Shown here one piece after another: positions 5,477 through 10,937 of a stretch of 12,025 nt of DNA. Each line of letters begins with the position of its first letter. Position 1 is the stretch's first letter. The translations under genes were made by a program, and so were the position numbers. Source of the stretch: Lysobacteraceae bacterium (lineage in GTDB: Bacteria; Pseudomonadota; Gammaproteobacteria; Xanthomonadales; Xanthomonadaceae); contig SEHC01000027.1 of the NCBI GenBank assembly GCA_004173415.1, positions 1-12,025 of the forward strand. Reading direction: 5' to 3'. The notes below the pieces were generated by a model. That model was not told the DNA's origin and did no database searches. It was given only the letters and a program-made list of their open reading frames with translations.

Positions 5477-6829
5477 ATGGCGCAGGGCAACGCAGGCGGC
5501 GTAGGCGGGTTGGGCAAGTTCACTGAACTGCGCCAGCGGCTGCTGTTCGTGGTCGGCGCGCTGATCGTCTATCGCATCGGTTGCTTCATCCCGGTTCCGG
5601 GCGTGAATCCCGATGCGATGCTGGCGATGATGCAGGCGCAGGGTGGCGGCATCGTGGACATGTTCAACATGTTCTCGGGCGGCGCCCTGCACCGTTTCAG
5701 CCTGTTCGCGCTCAACGTGATGCCTTACATCTCGGCATCGATCGTGTTCCAGCTGGCGGTGCATATCTTCCCGTCGCTGAAGGCGATGCAGAAGGAAGGC
5801 GAGTCCGGCCGCCGCAAGATCACCCAGTACTCGCGCATCGGCGCGGTGTTGCTGGCGGTGGTGCAGGGCGGAAGCATCGCGGTCGCCCTGCAGAACCAGG
5901 TAGCCCCGGGCGGCATGCCGGTGGTCTACAGCCCGGGCATGGGCTTCGTGCTGACCGCGATCGTGGCCCTGACTGCGGGCACTATCTTCCTGATGTGGGT
6001 GGGTGAACAGGTCACCGAGCGTGGCGTCGGCAACGGCGTTTCGCTGATCATCTTCGCCGGCATCGTGGCGGGCCTGCCAGTCGCGGTTATCAGCACCGTC
6101 GAGGGCTTCCGCAACGGCACCATCAGCGCGATCGCCCTGATCCTGATCACCCTGACCGTTCTGGCCTTCACCTATTTCGTGGTGTTCGTGGAACGGGGGC
6201 AGCGCCGGATCACGGTCAATTACGCGCGCCGGCAGGGTGGCCGCAACGCGTACATGAACCAGACTTCGTTCCTGCCGCTCAAGCTCAACATGGCCGGCGT
6301 TATCCCGCCGATCTTCGCGTCCAGCATCCTGGCTTTCCCGGCCACCCTGGCGTTGTGGTCCGGCCAGTCGACTTCGACCATGTGGCTGCAGCGGGTGTCC
6401 CAGGCGCTGGCCCCGGGCGAGCCGCTGCACATGATCGTGTTCGCCGCGATGATCATCGGCTTTGCGTTCTTCTATACCGCGCTGGTGTTCAATTCGCAGG
6501 AGACCGCGGACAACCTGAAGAAGTCCGGTGCCCTGATTCCTGGCATCCGGCCGGGCAAGGCCACGGCCGACTACGTGGACGGGGTACTGACCCGCCTGAC
6601 CGCCGTCGGTTCGCTGTACCTGGTGGCAGTCTGCCTGTTGCCCGAGATCATGCGCACCCAGTTGGGCACCTCGTTCTACTTCGGCGGTACTTCGCTGCTG
6701 ATCGTGGTGGTGGTGGTGATGGACTTCATCGCCCAGGTCCAAGCCCACCTGATGTCGCACCAGTACGAGAGCCTGTTGAAGAAGGCCAATTTGAAAGGCG
6801 GCTCGCGCGGCGGTCTGGCGCGCGGCTAG
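5477..6829 (+). CDS. secY: Protein translocase subunit SecY
   Basis: SecY is the channel of the SecYEG translocon in the inner membrane, used by SecA for post-translational export and by ribosomes for membrane insertion. The 450-residue product is polytopic. Near residue 22 it has LLFVVGALIVYRIG (TM1), then a plug-region segment MFNMFSGGALHRFSLFAL, MPYISASIVFQL and the cytoplasmic ESGRRKITQYSRIG. GEQVTERGVGNGVSLIIFAG and PGKATADYVDGVLTRLT are further SecY hallmarks. The frame is open from 5423, but AGGAG at 5462-5466, inside the rplO end, points to the ATG at 5477. It ends GGSRGGLARG-TAG, and a diverged copy of this end follows immediately. Confidence 0.98.
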   Translation: MAQGNAGGVGGLGKFTELRQRLLFVVGALIVYRIGCFIPVPGVNPDAMLAMMQAQGGGIVDMFNMFSGGALHRFSLFALNVMPYISASIVFQLAVHIFPSLKAMQKEGESGRRKITQYSRIGAVLLAVVQGGSIAVALQNQVAPGGMPVVYSPGMGFVLTAIVALTAGTIFLMWVGEQVTERGVGNGVSLIIFAGIVAGLPVAVISTVEGFRNGTISAIALILITLTVLAFTYFVVFVERGQRRITVNYARRQGGRNAYMNQTSFLPLKLNMAGVIPPIFASSILAFPATLALWSGQSTSTMWLQRVSQALAPGEPLHMIVFAAMIIGFAFFYTALVFNSQETADNLKKSGALIPGIRPGKATADYVDGVLTRLTAVGSLYLVAVCLLPEIMRTQLGTSFYFGGTSLLIVVVVVMDFIAQVQAHLMSHQYESLLKKANLKGGSRGGLARG

Positions 6830-6831
6830 GC

Positions 6832-6880
6832 AAGACCTATTTAGATGGGCGGCCCGCGCGGCGATCTCGCGCACGGGTGA
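6832..6880 (+). pseudogene. Degenerate tandem copy of the secY 3' end
   Basis: The stretch 6848-6880 matches 6797-6829, the last ten codons plus stop of secY, at 26 of 33 positions with a constant 51-nt offset. Upstream, 6832-6847 matches 6782-6796 with a further 1-nt indel (offset 50). In the copied frame 6848-6880 reads GGPRGDLAHG-stop, against GGSRGGLARG-stop in secY, so even the stop position is kept (TGA for TAG). This looks like an old short tandem duplication of the gene's end. The 1-nt indel means the copy is not an in-frame continuation, and it has no start of its own. Convergent low-complexity GC-rich sequence is the alternative. Confidence 0.65.
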
Positions 6881-6978
6881 GAACCAGCCAGTCCCTGCGC
6901 AAGAGTAGCGCGGGGCGGGGCAGGGCAGGATTGGCGAAAGCCGGTCCTGGCCGGTCCCAGGCGGGTTCCGGCGCCGGA

Positions 6979-7031
6979 GCATGGGCACACTCCCCATGCC
7001 GTTGTCCTCGCAGGCCTTGGTCTGCGGGGAC
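6979..7031 (+). repeat. Hairpin repeat element, copy B (upstream of alpha promoter)
   Basis: First hairpin: GCATGGG (6979-6985) pairs with CCCATGC (6993-6999), loop CACACTC. Second hairpin: a 12-bp stem, GTCCTCGCAGGC (7004-7015) with GTCTGCGGGGAC (7020-7031), loop CTTG, including two G-T pairs. The flank CCCCATGCCGTTGTCCT (6992-7008) differs by one base from copy A at 4157-4173. Only T7032-T7033 follow the second stem, so it is not a textbook terminator, though it could still cause pausing or act as an RNA 3' end. Its last base abuts the predicted -35 box, so it lies where an attenuator between spc and alpha, or a regulator site, would be expected. Confidence 0.7.
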
Positions 7032-7060
7032 TTCCCAGAAACCCGAGATCTTGTTAAAAT
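7032..7060 (+). promoter_or_regulatory. Predicted sigma70 promoter of the alpha operon
   Basis: A -35 box TTCCCA (7032-7037, 4/6) and a -10 box TAAAAT (7055-7060, 5/6) are separated by exactly 17 nt. TGT immediately before the -10 box gives an extended -10 (TGnTAAAAT). Transcription would start near 7067, leaving a leader of about 78 nt before rpsM. This AT-rich patch stands out in a GC-rich region. In E. coli the alpha operon also has its own promoter just before rpsM. This is the best promoter candidate in the window, but it is predicted from sequence only. Confidence 0.65.
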
Positions 7061-7077
7061 TCGCAGTTCACTCCGCC

Positions 7078-7118
7078 GGCTTGCACACGACCTTCACGGG
7101 TCTGCCTGCAATCGGGCC
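7078..7118 (+). promoter_or_regulatory. Possible structured leader of the alpha operon
   Basis: Nested pairing is possible in the predicted leader: GGC (7078-7080) with GCC (7116-7118), TTGCA (7081-7085) with TGCAA (7107-7111), and GACC (7089-7092) with GGTC (7099-7102). The rpsM Shine-Dalgarno GGAGA (7132-7136) lies outside. In E. coli, S4 represses the alpha operon by binding a pseudoknot spanning the leader and rpsM start. An S4 target here is plausible by position, but the individual helices are short and I could not recognise the E. coli pseudoknot. Confidence 0.3.
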
Positions 7119-7144
7119 ATCAAACACAGTTGGAGAATCGCGTC

Positions 7145-7501
7145 ATGGCGCGTATTGCAGGTGTCAACCTGCCTGCCCAGAAGCATGTCTGGGTCGGGTT
7201 GCAGAGCATTTACGGCATTGGCCGTACCCGGTCGAAGAAGGTCTGCGAAACCGCAGGCGTGGCTTCCACCACCAAGATCCGTGACCTGTCCGAGCCGGAA
7301 GTCGAGCGTTTGCGCGCCGAGATCGGCAAGTTCATCGTCGAAGGCGACCTGCGTCGCGAAGTTGGCATGGCGATCAAGCGCCTGATGGACCTGGGCTGCT
7401 ACCGCGGCCTGCGTCATCGTCGTGGCCTGCCGCTTCGTGGCCAGCGCACCCGCACCAATGCACGCACCCGCAAGGGTCCGCGCAAAGCCATCAAGAAGTA
7501 A
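7145..7501 (+). CDS. rpsM: 30S ribosomal protein S13
   Basis: S13 lies in the 30S head, makes the intersubunit bridges to L5 and touches P-site tRNA. The 118-residue product begins MARIAGVNLPAQKHVWVGLQ, has the helix-two-turn-helix segment SIYGIGRTRSKKVC, then GDLRREVGMAIKRLMDLGCY with GLRHRRGLPLRGQRT, and ends in a basic tail NARTRKGPRKAIKK that reaches tRNA. A TTG at 7130 would add five residues. The ATG at 7145 is the start, because MARIAGVN is the family N-terminus and GGAGA at 7132-7136 is 8 nt upstream. It is the first gene of the alpha operon, after the predicted promoter. Confidence 0.98.
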   Translation: MARIAGVNLPAQKHVWVGLQSIYGIGRTRSKKVCETAGVASTTKIRDLSEPEVERLRAEIGKFIVEGDLRREVGMAIKRLMDLGCYRGLRHRRGLPLRGQRTRTNARTRKGPRKAIKK

Positions 7502-7513
7502 GGGGCGCACATC

Positions 7514-7906
7514 ATGGCCAAACCGGCAGCTGCCAAAGTCAAGAAGAAGATCAAGCGCGTCGTCACCGACGGCGTCGCCCATGTCCACGCTTCTTTCAAC
7601 AACACCATCGTCACCATCACCGATCGCCAGGGCAATGCGCTGTCGTGGGCCACTTCGGGCGGCGCGGGCTTCCGCGGCTCCCGCAAGTCCACGCCGTTCG
7701 CAGCGCAGGTCGCCGCCGAGAAGGCCGGCCGTGCAGCACTGGACTACGGTCTGAAGTCGTTGGAAGTACGCATCAAGGGCCCCGGCCCGGGCCGCGAGTC
7801 CGCGGTGCGTTCGCTCAACAACGTTGGTTACAAGATCACCAACATCATCGACGTTACGCCTATCCCGCATAACGGTTGCCGCCCGCCCAAAAAGCGTCGC
7901 GTCTGA
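7514..7906 (+). CDS. rpsK: 30S ribosomal protein S11
   Basis: S11 sits on the 30S platform near the mRNA exit channel and anti-Shine-Dalgarno helix. The 130-residue product has a lysine-rich N-terminus (MAKPAAAKVKKKIKRVV), then GVAHVHASFNNTIVTITDRQ, ALSWATSGGAGFRGSRKSTP and the C-terminal DVTPIPHNGCRPPKKRRV, all strongly conserved. The C-terminal HNG(C)RPPK stretch is the S11 signature. E. coli S11 is 129 residues. AAGGGG at 7500-7505, directly at the rpsM stop, is 8 nt from the ATG. rpsD follows after 14 nt. Confidence 0.98.
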   Translation: MAKPAAAKVKKKIKRVVTDGVAHVHASFNNTIVTITDRQGNALSWATSGGAGFRGSRKSTPFAAQVAAEKAGRAALDYGLKSLEVRIKGPGPGRESAVRSLNNVGYKITNIIDVTPIPHNGCRPPKKRRV

Positions 7907-7920
7907 GGAGCTGAAGAGAA

Positions 7921-8550
7921 ATGGCTCGTTATATTGGTCCCACCTGTAAGCTCGCCCGCCGCGAAGGCGTCGACCTTTCCCTCAAGAGCCCGGCGCGCGC
8001 GCTGGATTCGAAGTGCAAGCTGGAGCAGAAGCCCGGCCAGCACGGCGCAACCGCCCGCAAGGGCAAGCTGTCCGACTACGCCACCCAGCTTCGCGAGAAG
8101 CAGAAGGTCAAGCGTATCTACGGTCTGCTGGAGCGCCAGTTCCGCAACTATTACAAGAAGGCCTCGACCAAGAAGGGCAACACCGGCGAGAACCTGTTGC
8201 AGTTGCTGGAAACCCGCCTGGACAACGTCGTCTACCGGATGGGCTTCGCCATCACCCGGCCATCCGCCCGCCAGCTGGTCTCGCACCGTGGCGTGCTGGT
8301 CAACGGCAAGTCGGTGAACCTGCCCTCCTACCAGATCAAGGCAGGCGATTCGATCGAGTTGTCCGAGAAGGCCCAGAAGCAGCTCCGCGTGCAGGAATCC
8401 CTGACCGTGGCCCAGCAGATGGACCTCAGCCCCTCGTGGGTCGAAGTGGACTCGAAGAAGTTCAGCGGCGTGTTCAAGGCCGTGCCGGATCGCGCCGACC
8501 TGCCTGCCGACATCAACGAAGCGCTGATCGTCGAGTTGTACTCGAAGTAA
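7921..8550 (+). CDS. rpsD: 30S ribosomal protein S4
   Basis: S4 is a primary 16S rRNA-binding protein that nucleates 30S assembly and influences decoding accuracy; in E. coli it represses the alpha operon. The 209-residue product has an N-terminal domain (MARYIGPTCKLARREGVDL; KLSDYATQLREKQKVKRIYG; ERQFRNYYKKA), then the S4 RNA-binding domain from about residue 98 (RLDNVVYRMGFAITRPSARQ, LVSHRGVLVNGKSVNLPSY). It ends INEALIVELYSK. Only two cysteines remain in the N-terminal region (9 and 32), not the four-Cys zinc knuckle, so it is probably zinc-independent. GAGGAG at 7905-7910 lies 10 nt before the ATG. Confidence 0.98.
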   Translation: MARYIGPTCKLARREGVDLSLKSPARALDSKCKLEQKPGQHGATARKGKLSDYATQLREKQKVKRIYGLLERQFRNYYKKASTKKGNTGENLLQLLETRLDNVVYRMGFAITRPSARQLVSHRGVLVNGKSVNLPSYQIKAGDSIELSEKAQKQLRVQESLTVAQQMDLSPSWVEVDSKKFSGVFKAVPDRADLPADINEALIVELYSK

Positions 8551-8560
8551 TCCCATCACG

Positions 8561-8583
8561 AATCCCCGGATCTGCCGGGGATT
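8561..8583 (+). promoter_or_regulatory. Perfect hairpin just before the rpoA ribosome binding site
   Basis: AATCCCCGG (8561-8569) pairs perfectly with CCGGGGATT (8575-8583) around the loop ATCTG. The rpoA Shine-Dalgarno AGGAG (8587-8591) begins 3 nt after the stem. There is no T-run, so full termination is unlikely. Possible roles are transcript stabilisation or processing between ribosomal-protein and polymerase cistrons, insulation of the rpoA start from upstream translation, or partial attenuation. The hairpin is plain in the sequence; its role is inferred. Confidence 0.6.
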
Positions 8584-8601
8584 TGCAGGAGACCAAGCAA
8601 C

Positions 8602-9600
8602 ATGACGGTTACCACACAGCAGGTGCTGCGTCCCCGCGGCCCGCAAATCGAACGTCTCGGCGACAATCGCGCCAAGGTCGTGATCGAACCGCTGGAACGC
8701 GGCTACGGCCACACCCTGGGCAATGCGCTGCGTCGAGTGCTGCTCTCGTCGATCCCCGGCTTCGCCATCACCGAAGTGGAAATCGACGGCGTGCTGCACG
8801 AATACAGCACCATCGAAGGCCTGCAGGAGGACGTGCTCGAGGTCCTGCTGAACCTGAAGGACGTCGCCATCCGCATCCACACCGGCGACAGCTCCACCCT
8901 GACCCTGGCCAAGCAGGGCCCGGGCGTGGTGACCGCAAGCGACATCAAGACCGACCACAACGTCGAGATCCTGAATCCGGAACTGGTCATCTGCAACCTG
9001 ACCAAGGACACGGCGATCAACATGCGCCTGAAGATCGAGCGCGGTTTCGGCTACCAGCCCGCCGCCGCCCGTCGTCGTCCGGACGAGGAAACCCGCGCCA
9101 TCGGCCGGCTGATGCTCGACGCTTCGTTCTCGCCGGTCCGCCGCGTCGCGTATGCCGTCGAAGCGGCCCGCGTCGAGCAGCGCACTGACCTGGACAAGCT
9201 GGTCCTGGAGATCGAGACCAACGGCACCATCGATGCCGAGGAAGCCGTGCGCACCGCCGCCGACATCCTCAGCGACCAGTTGTCGGTGTTCGGCGACTTC
9301 ACCCATCGCGACCGTGGCGCGCCGAAGGCGCAGACCAGCGGCGTCGACCCGGTGCTGCTGCGCCCGATCGACGACCTGGAGCTGACCGTGCGTTCGGCCA
9401 ACTGCCTCAAGGCCGAAAGCATCTACTACATCGGCGACCTGATCCAGAAGACCGAAGTCGAGCTGCTGAAGACCCCGAACCTCGGCAAGAAGTCTCTGAC
9501 CGAGATCAAGGAAGTCCTCGCCCAGCGTGGCCTTTCGCTCGGCATGAAGCTGGAGAACTGGCCGCCGGCCGGCGTCTCGCAGCACGGCATGCTGGGGTAA
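8602..9600 (+). CDS. rpoA: DNA-directed RNA polymerase subunit alpha
   Basis: The alpha subunit dimerises to start RNA polymerase assembly, and its C-terminal domain binds UP elements and activators. The 332-residue product has the N-terminal domain (about 1-235) with IEPLERGYGHTLGNALRRVL and SSIPGFAITEVEIDGVLHEY, a linker, and the C-terminal domain (about 250-332) with VRSANCLKAESIYYIGDLIQ and NLGKKSLTEIKEVL. Arg264 corresponds to E. coli Arg265, the main DNA-contacting residue. The protein ends ENWPPAGVSQHGMLG. AGGAG at 8587-8591 is the ribosome binding site. The gene lies between rpsD and rplQ as usual, but with a long spacer to rplQ. Confidence 0.99.
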   Translation: MTVTTQQVLRPRGPQIERLGDNRAKVVIEPLERGYGHTLGNALRRVLLSSIPGFAITEVEIDGVLHEYSTIEGLQEDVLEVLLNLKDVAIRIHTGDSSTLTLAKQGPGVVTASDIKTDHNVEILNPELVICNLTKDTAINMRLKIERGFGYQPAAARRRPDEETRAIGRLMLDASFSPVRRVAYAVEAARVEQRTDLDKLVLEIETNGTIDAEEAVRTAADILSDQLSVFGDFTHRDRGAPKAQTSGVDPVLLRPIDDLELTVRSANCLKAESIYYIGDLIQKTEVELLKTPNLGKKSLTEIKEVLAQRGLSLGMKLENWPPAGVSQHGMLG

Positions 9601-9638
9601 GCCCAAGTCGCTTGCGCGGCACGGCCACGCGCTTGGGC
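9601..9638 (+). other. rpoA-rplQ spacer hairpin 1
   Basis: It begins directly after the rpoA stop: GCCCAAG (9601-9607) pairs with CTTGGGC (9632-9638). Inside, GCG (9614-9616) pairs with CGC (9628-9630) and GG (9618-9619) with CC (9625-9626), giving an imperfect stem of about 38 nt in total. No T-run follows. It is the first of three consecutive hairpins in a 254-nt spacer. Confidence 0.5.
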
Positions 9639-9642
9639 GAAC

Positions 9643-9663
9643 GCCCGGCGCGCTGCGCCGGGC
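9643..9663 (+). other. rpoA-rplQ spacer hairpin 2
   Basis: GCCCGGCGC (9643-9651) pairs perfectly with GCGCCGGGC (9655-9663), loop GCT (or an 8-bp stem with a 5-nt loop). It is a very stable all-G/C stem that lies 4 nt after hairpin 1 and has no T-run. It overlaps GGGCAGGGCAGG (9660-9671), a 12-mer also found at 6918-6929 in the secY-rpsM gap. Confidence 0.6.
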
Positions 9664-9676
9664 AGGGCAGGCGAAG

Positions 9677-9695
9677 GATCCAAGCGTCTTGGATC
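9677..9695 (+). other. rpoA-rplQ spacer hairpin 3
   Basis: GATCCAAG (9677-9684) pairs perfectly with CTTGGATC (9688-9695), loop CGT. As DNA it is an 8+8 inverted repeat with a 3-nt centre, so it could be a protein-binding site as well as an RNA hairpin. The 159 nt that follow, up to rplQ, have one weak stem (GCCCG 9750-9754 with CGGGC 9766-9770) and an A/C-rich, probably unstructured stretch before the rplQ ribosome binding site. I see no promoter or gene there. Confidence 0.55.
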
Positions 9696-9854
9696 AATTC
9701 GCAGTACCAACGCAACACAACGCCGACGCATCACAAGGTGCGCGGCGATGCCCGATCAGGACGACCGGGCCAGGGCCATCCGCAGTCCAGGCAACAACGC
9801 CATGAAGGCGACAGCGAACCTCAACAGCATCAACATTAACCAGGAACCACAACC

Positions 9855-10238
9855 ATGCGCCACCAGAAAGCCGGCCGCAAGTTCAGCCGCACCAGCTCCC
9901 ATCGCCAGGCGATGTTCAGCAACATGGCCGCTTCGTTGATCAAGCACGGCCTGATCCGTACCACCCTTCCCAAGGCCAAGGAGCTGCGCCGCGTCGCCGA
10001 GCCGCTCATCACCCTGGGCAAGGTCGATGGCGTGGCCAACCGCCGCCTTGCATTTGCGCGTCTGCGCGACAAGGAAGCGGTGGGCACCCTGTTCACCACG
10101 CTGGGCCCGCGTTACCAGTCGCGTCCGGGTGGCTACCTGCGCATCCTCAAGTGCGGTTTCCGCGCTGGCGACAATGCGCCGATGGCCTATGTCGAATTGA
10201 TCGACCGTCCGGAAGCCGCTGCCCTGTCCGCCGAGTAA
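9855..10238 (+). CDS. rplQ: 50S ribosomal protein L17
   Basis: L17 is a 50S protein near the polypeptide exit tunnel. The 127-residue product begins MRHQKAGRKFSRTSSHRQAM, contains NMAASLIKHGLIRTTLPKAK and ELRRVAEPLITLGK, and has the C-terminal GGYLRILKCGFRAGDNAPMA followed by YVELIDRP. These are the L17 signatures; E. coli L17 is 127 residues. AGGAA at 9842-9846 lies 8 nt from the ATG. It is the last gene of the alpha operon and is followed by a strong terminator. The 254-nt hairpin-rich gap from rpoA suggests that its expression may be set separately at the RNA level. Confidence 0.98.
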   Translation: MRHQKAGRKFSRTSSHRQAMFSNMAASLIKHGLIRTTLPKAKELRRVAEPLITLGKVDGVANRRLAFARLRDKEAVGTLFTTLGPRYQSRPGGYLRILKCGFRAGDNAPMAYVELIDRPEAAALSAE

Positions 10239-10261
10239 TCGGCACGGGTATTCGATTCCAG

Positions 10262-10290
10262 AACCCCGGCCACGTGCCGGGGTTTTTCGT
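10262..10290 (+). terminator. Intrinsic terminator of the ribosomal supercluster
   Basis: AACCCCGGC (10262-10270) pairs perfectly with GCCGGGGTT (10276-10284), loop CACGT, and the stem runs into TTTTTCGTTT (10283-10292). The strong G/C stem plus T-run, 24 nt after the rplQ stop, makes this a textbook Rho-independent terminator. It is the only one in the window, consistent with read-through of the whole cluster up to this point. Confidence 0.92.
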
Positions 10291-10331
10291 TTCATGGCAA
10301 GGCGCCTGTGGCCGCGCGACCTGCCCGCGGT

Positions 10332-10359
10332 GATAATGGCGTGACTCCCATCTCCAAGG
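10332..10359 (+). promoter_or_regulatory. Possible -10 box and ribosome binding site of dsbB
   Basis: GATAAT (10332-10337) matches the -10 consensus at 5/6 but has no recognisable -35 box at 16-18 nt. AAGG (10356-10359), 10 nt before the GTG at 10370, is the likely ribosome binding site. Because a strong terminator precedes dsbB, it needs its own promoter, and this is the only candidate I see. Confidence 0.3.
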
Positions 10360-10369
10360 CCTGCACGCC

Positions 10370-10879
10370 GTGAATCCCTTGCACTGGTCGTTTCGCGCCC
10401 GTTTCCTGGCCGGCTTCGCCGCCTGCATCGGGCTGATCGGTTATGCCATCTGGACCCAGCTGTACGGCGGCCTCGAGCCCTGCAACCTGTGCATCTTCCA
10501 GCGCGTGGCATTTGCCTTGCTGGGCCTGGTGTTCCTGGTGGGCGGCCTGCATGCGCCGCGCGGCGCGGCGGGTCGGCGCTGGTACGGACTGGGGGCCTTC
10601 CTCGCCGCGGCCATCGGCATCGGCATCGCCGGCCGCCACGTCTGGGTGCAGAGCCTGCCAGCCGACCTCGTGCCCAGTTGCGGGCCGCCACTTGGATTCC
10701 TGCAGGAATCGGCGGGCATGCTCGGCATGATCAAGAAGGTGCTGACCGGTTCCGGCAGTTGCGGCACCATCGACTGGACGTTCCTCGGCCTGGCCATGCC
10801 GGCCTGGAGCCTGATCTGCTTCATCGTGCTGGCCGCCTGGGCGTTGCACGCGGGATTCGCCGGGCGAAAGGTTTCATAA
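10370..10879 (+). CDS. dsbB: Disulfide bond formation protein B (quinone reductase of DsbA)
   Basis: DsbB is an inner-membrane protein that reoxidises periplasmic DsbA and passes the electrons to quinone. The 169-residue product has the expected four hydrophobic helices. The first periplasmic Cys pair is CNLC (38 and 41) in LEPCNLCIFQR, with Arg45 at the place of E. coli quinone-linked Arg48. The second pair is Cys104 (VPSCGPPLG) and Cys131 (GSGSCGTIDW), followed by DWTFLGLAMPAWSL, typical of the family. All four redox cysteines are therefore present. The start is GTG, giving MNPLHW; no closer ATG gives the full first helix. It stands between the supercluster terminator and the aromatic pathway gene, with no functional link evident. 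Confidence 0.93.
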   Translation: MNPLHWSFRARFLAGFAACIGLIGYAIWTQLYGGLEPCNLCIFQRVAFALLGLVFLVGGLHAPRGAAGRRWYGLGAFLAAAIGIGIAGRHVWVQSLPADLVPSCGPPLGFLQESAGMLGMIKKVLTGSGSCGTIDWTFLGLAMPAWSLICFIVLAAWALHAGFAGRKVS

Positions 10880-10886
10880 GCAAGAT

Positions 10887-10918
10887 TTGACGCGTCGCAC
10901 CAATCTGGCACCATGGTG
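10887..10918 (+). promoter_or_regulatory. Possible promoter and palindrome before DAHP synthase
   Basis: TTGACG (10887-10892) matches the -35 consensus at 5/6. At 16-19 nt spacing only poor -10 candidates exist (CACCAT or CATGGT, 3/6), and they fall on the perfect 10-bp palindrome CACCATGGTG (10909-10918). The palindrome could be an operator, or chance (it contains an NcoI-type CCATGG core). A start from here would leave a leader of only about 15-20 nt. The gene could instead be read from the dsbB promoter. Confidence 0.3.
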
Positions 10919-10937
10919 ATCCATTGAGGACACCATG

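Larger units (their letters stand above)
6830..7144 (+). other. 315-nt secY-rpsM intergenic region, no gene
   Basis: No credible gene is present; in particular rpmJ (L36), which sits here in E. coli, is absent: no short frame shows its MKVRASVKK start or its Cys pairs. From left to right it holds the degenerate secY-end duplication (6832-6880), then a G-rich stretch with GGGCAGGGCAGG (6918-6929), which is also present before rplQ at 9660-9671. Next come a near-tandem CCGGTCC pair (6941-6960), the palindrome CCGGCGCCGG (6968-6977) and hairpin repeat copy B (6979-7031). The predicted alpha promoter (7032-7060) and a 78-nt leader follow. Confidence 0.85.

Noticed and set aside
5399..6997. 532-codon minus-strand open frame opposite secY
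   Set aside because: Same shadow effect: it is His/Arg/Gln-rich, has no recognisable domain and is entirely opposite secY and its flank.
6355..7284. 309-codon plus-strand frame spanning the end of secY, the gap and the start of rpsM
   Set aside because: It overlaps two certain genes out of frame, has no ribosome binding site, and its composition (Arg/Gly/Ala-rich) is that of a shifted GC-rich frame.
7828..9606. 592-codon open frame on the minus strand opposite rpsD and rpoA
   Set aside because: It lies antisense to two certain genes. The high-GC codon bias of the sense genes removes stops from one antisense frame, and the translation (runs of Asp, Val, His, Gln, Gly) resembles no family.
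6918..9671. Shared 12-mer GGGCAGGGCAGG in the secY-rpsM and rpoA-rplQ gaps as a repeat family
   Set aside because: It is a low-complexity G-rich string with no matching structure around it; chance is a sufficient explanation.
9748..9939. 63-codon frame in the rpoA-rplQ spacer running into rplQ (starts MPDQDDRARAIRSP)
   Set aside because: There is no clear Shine-Dalgarno, the second half is a shifted reading of rplQ, and no family resemblance is seen. A short upstream leader ORF cannot be excluded but has no positive support.
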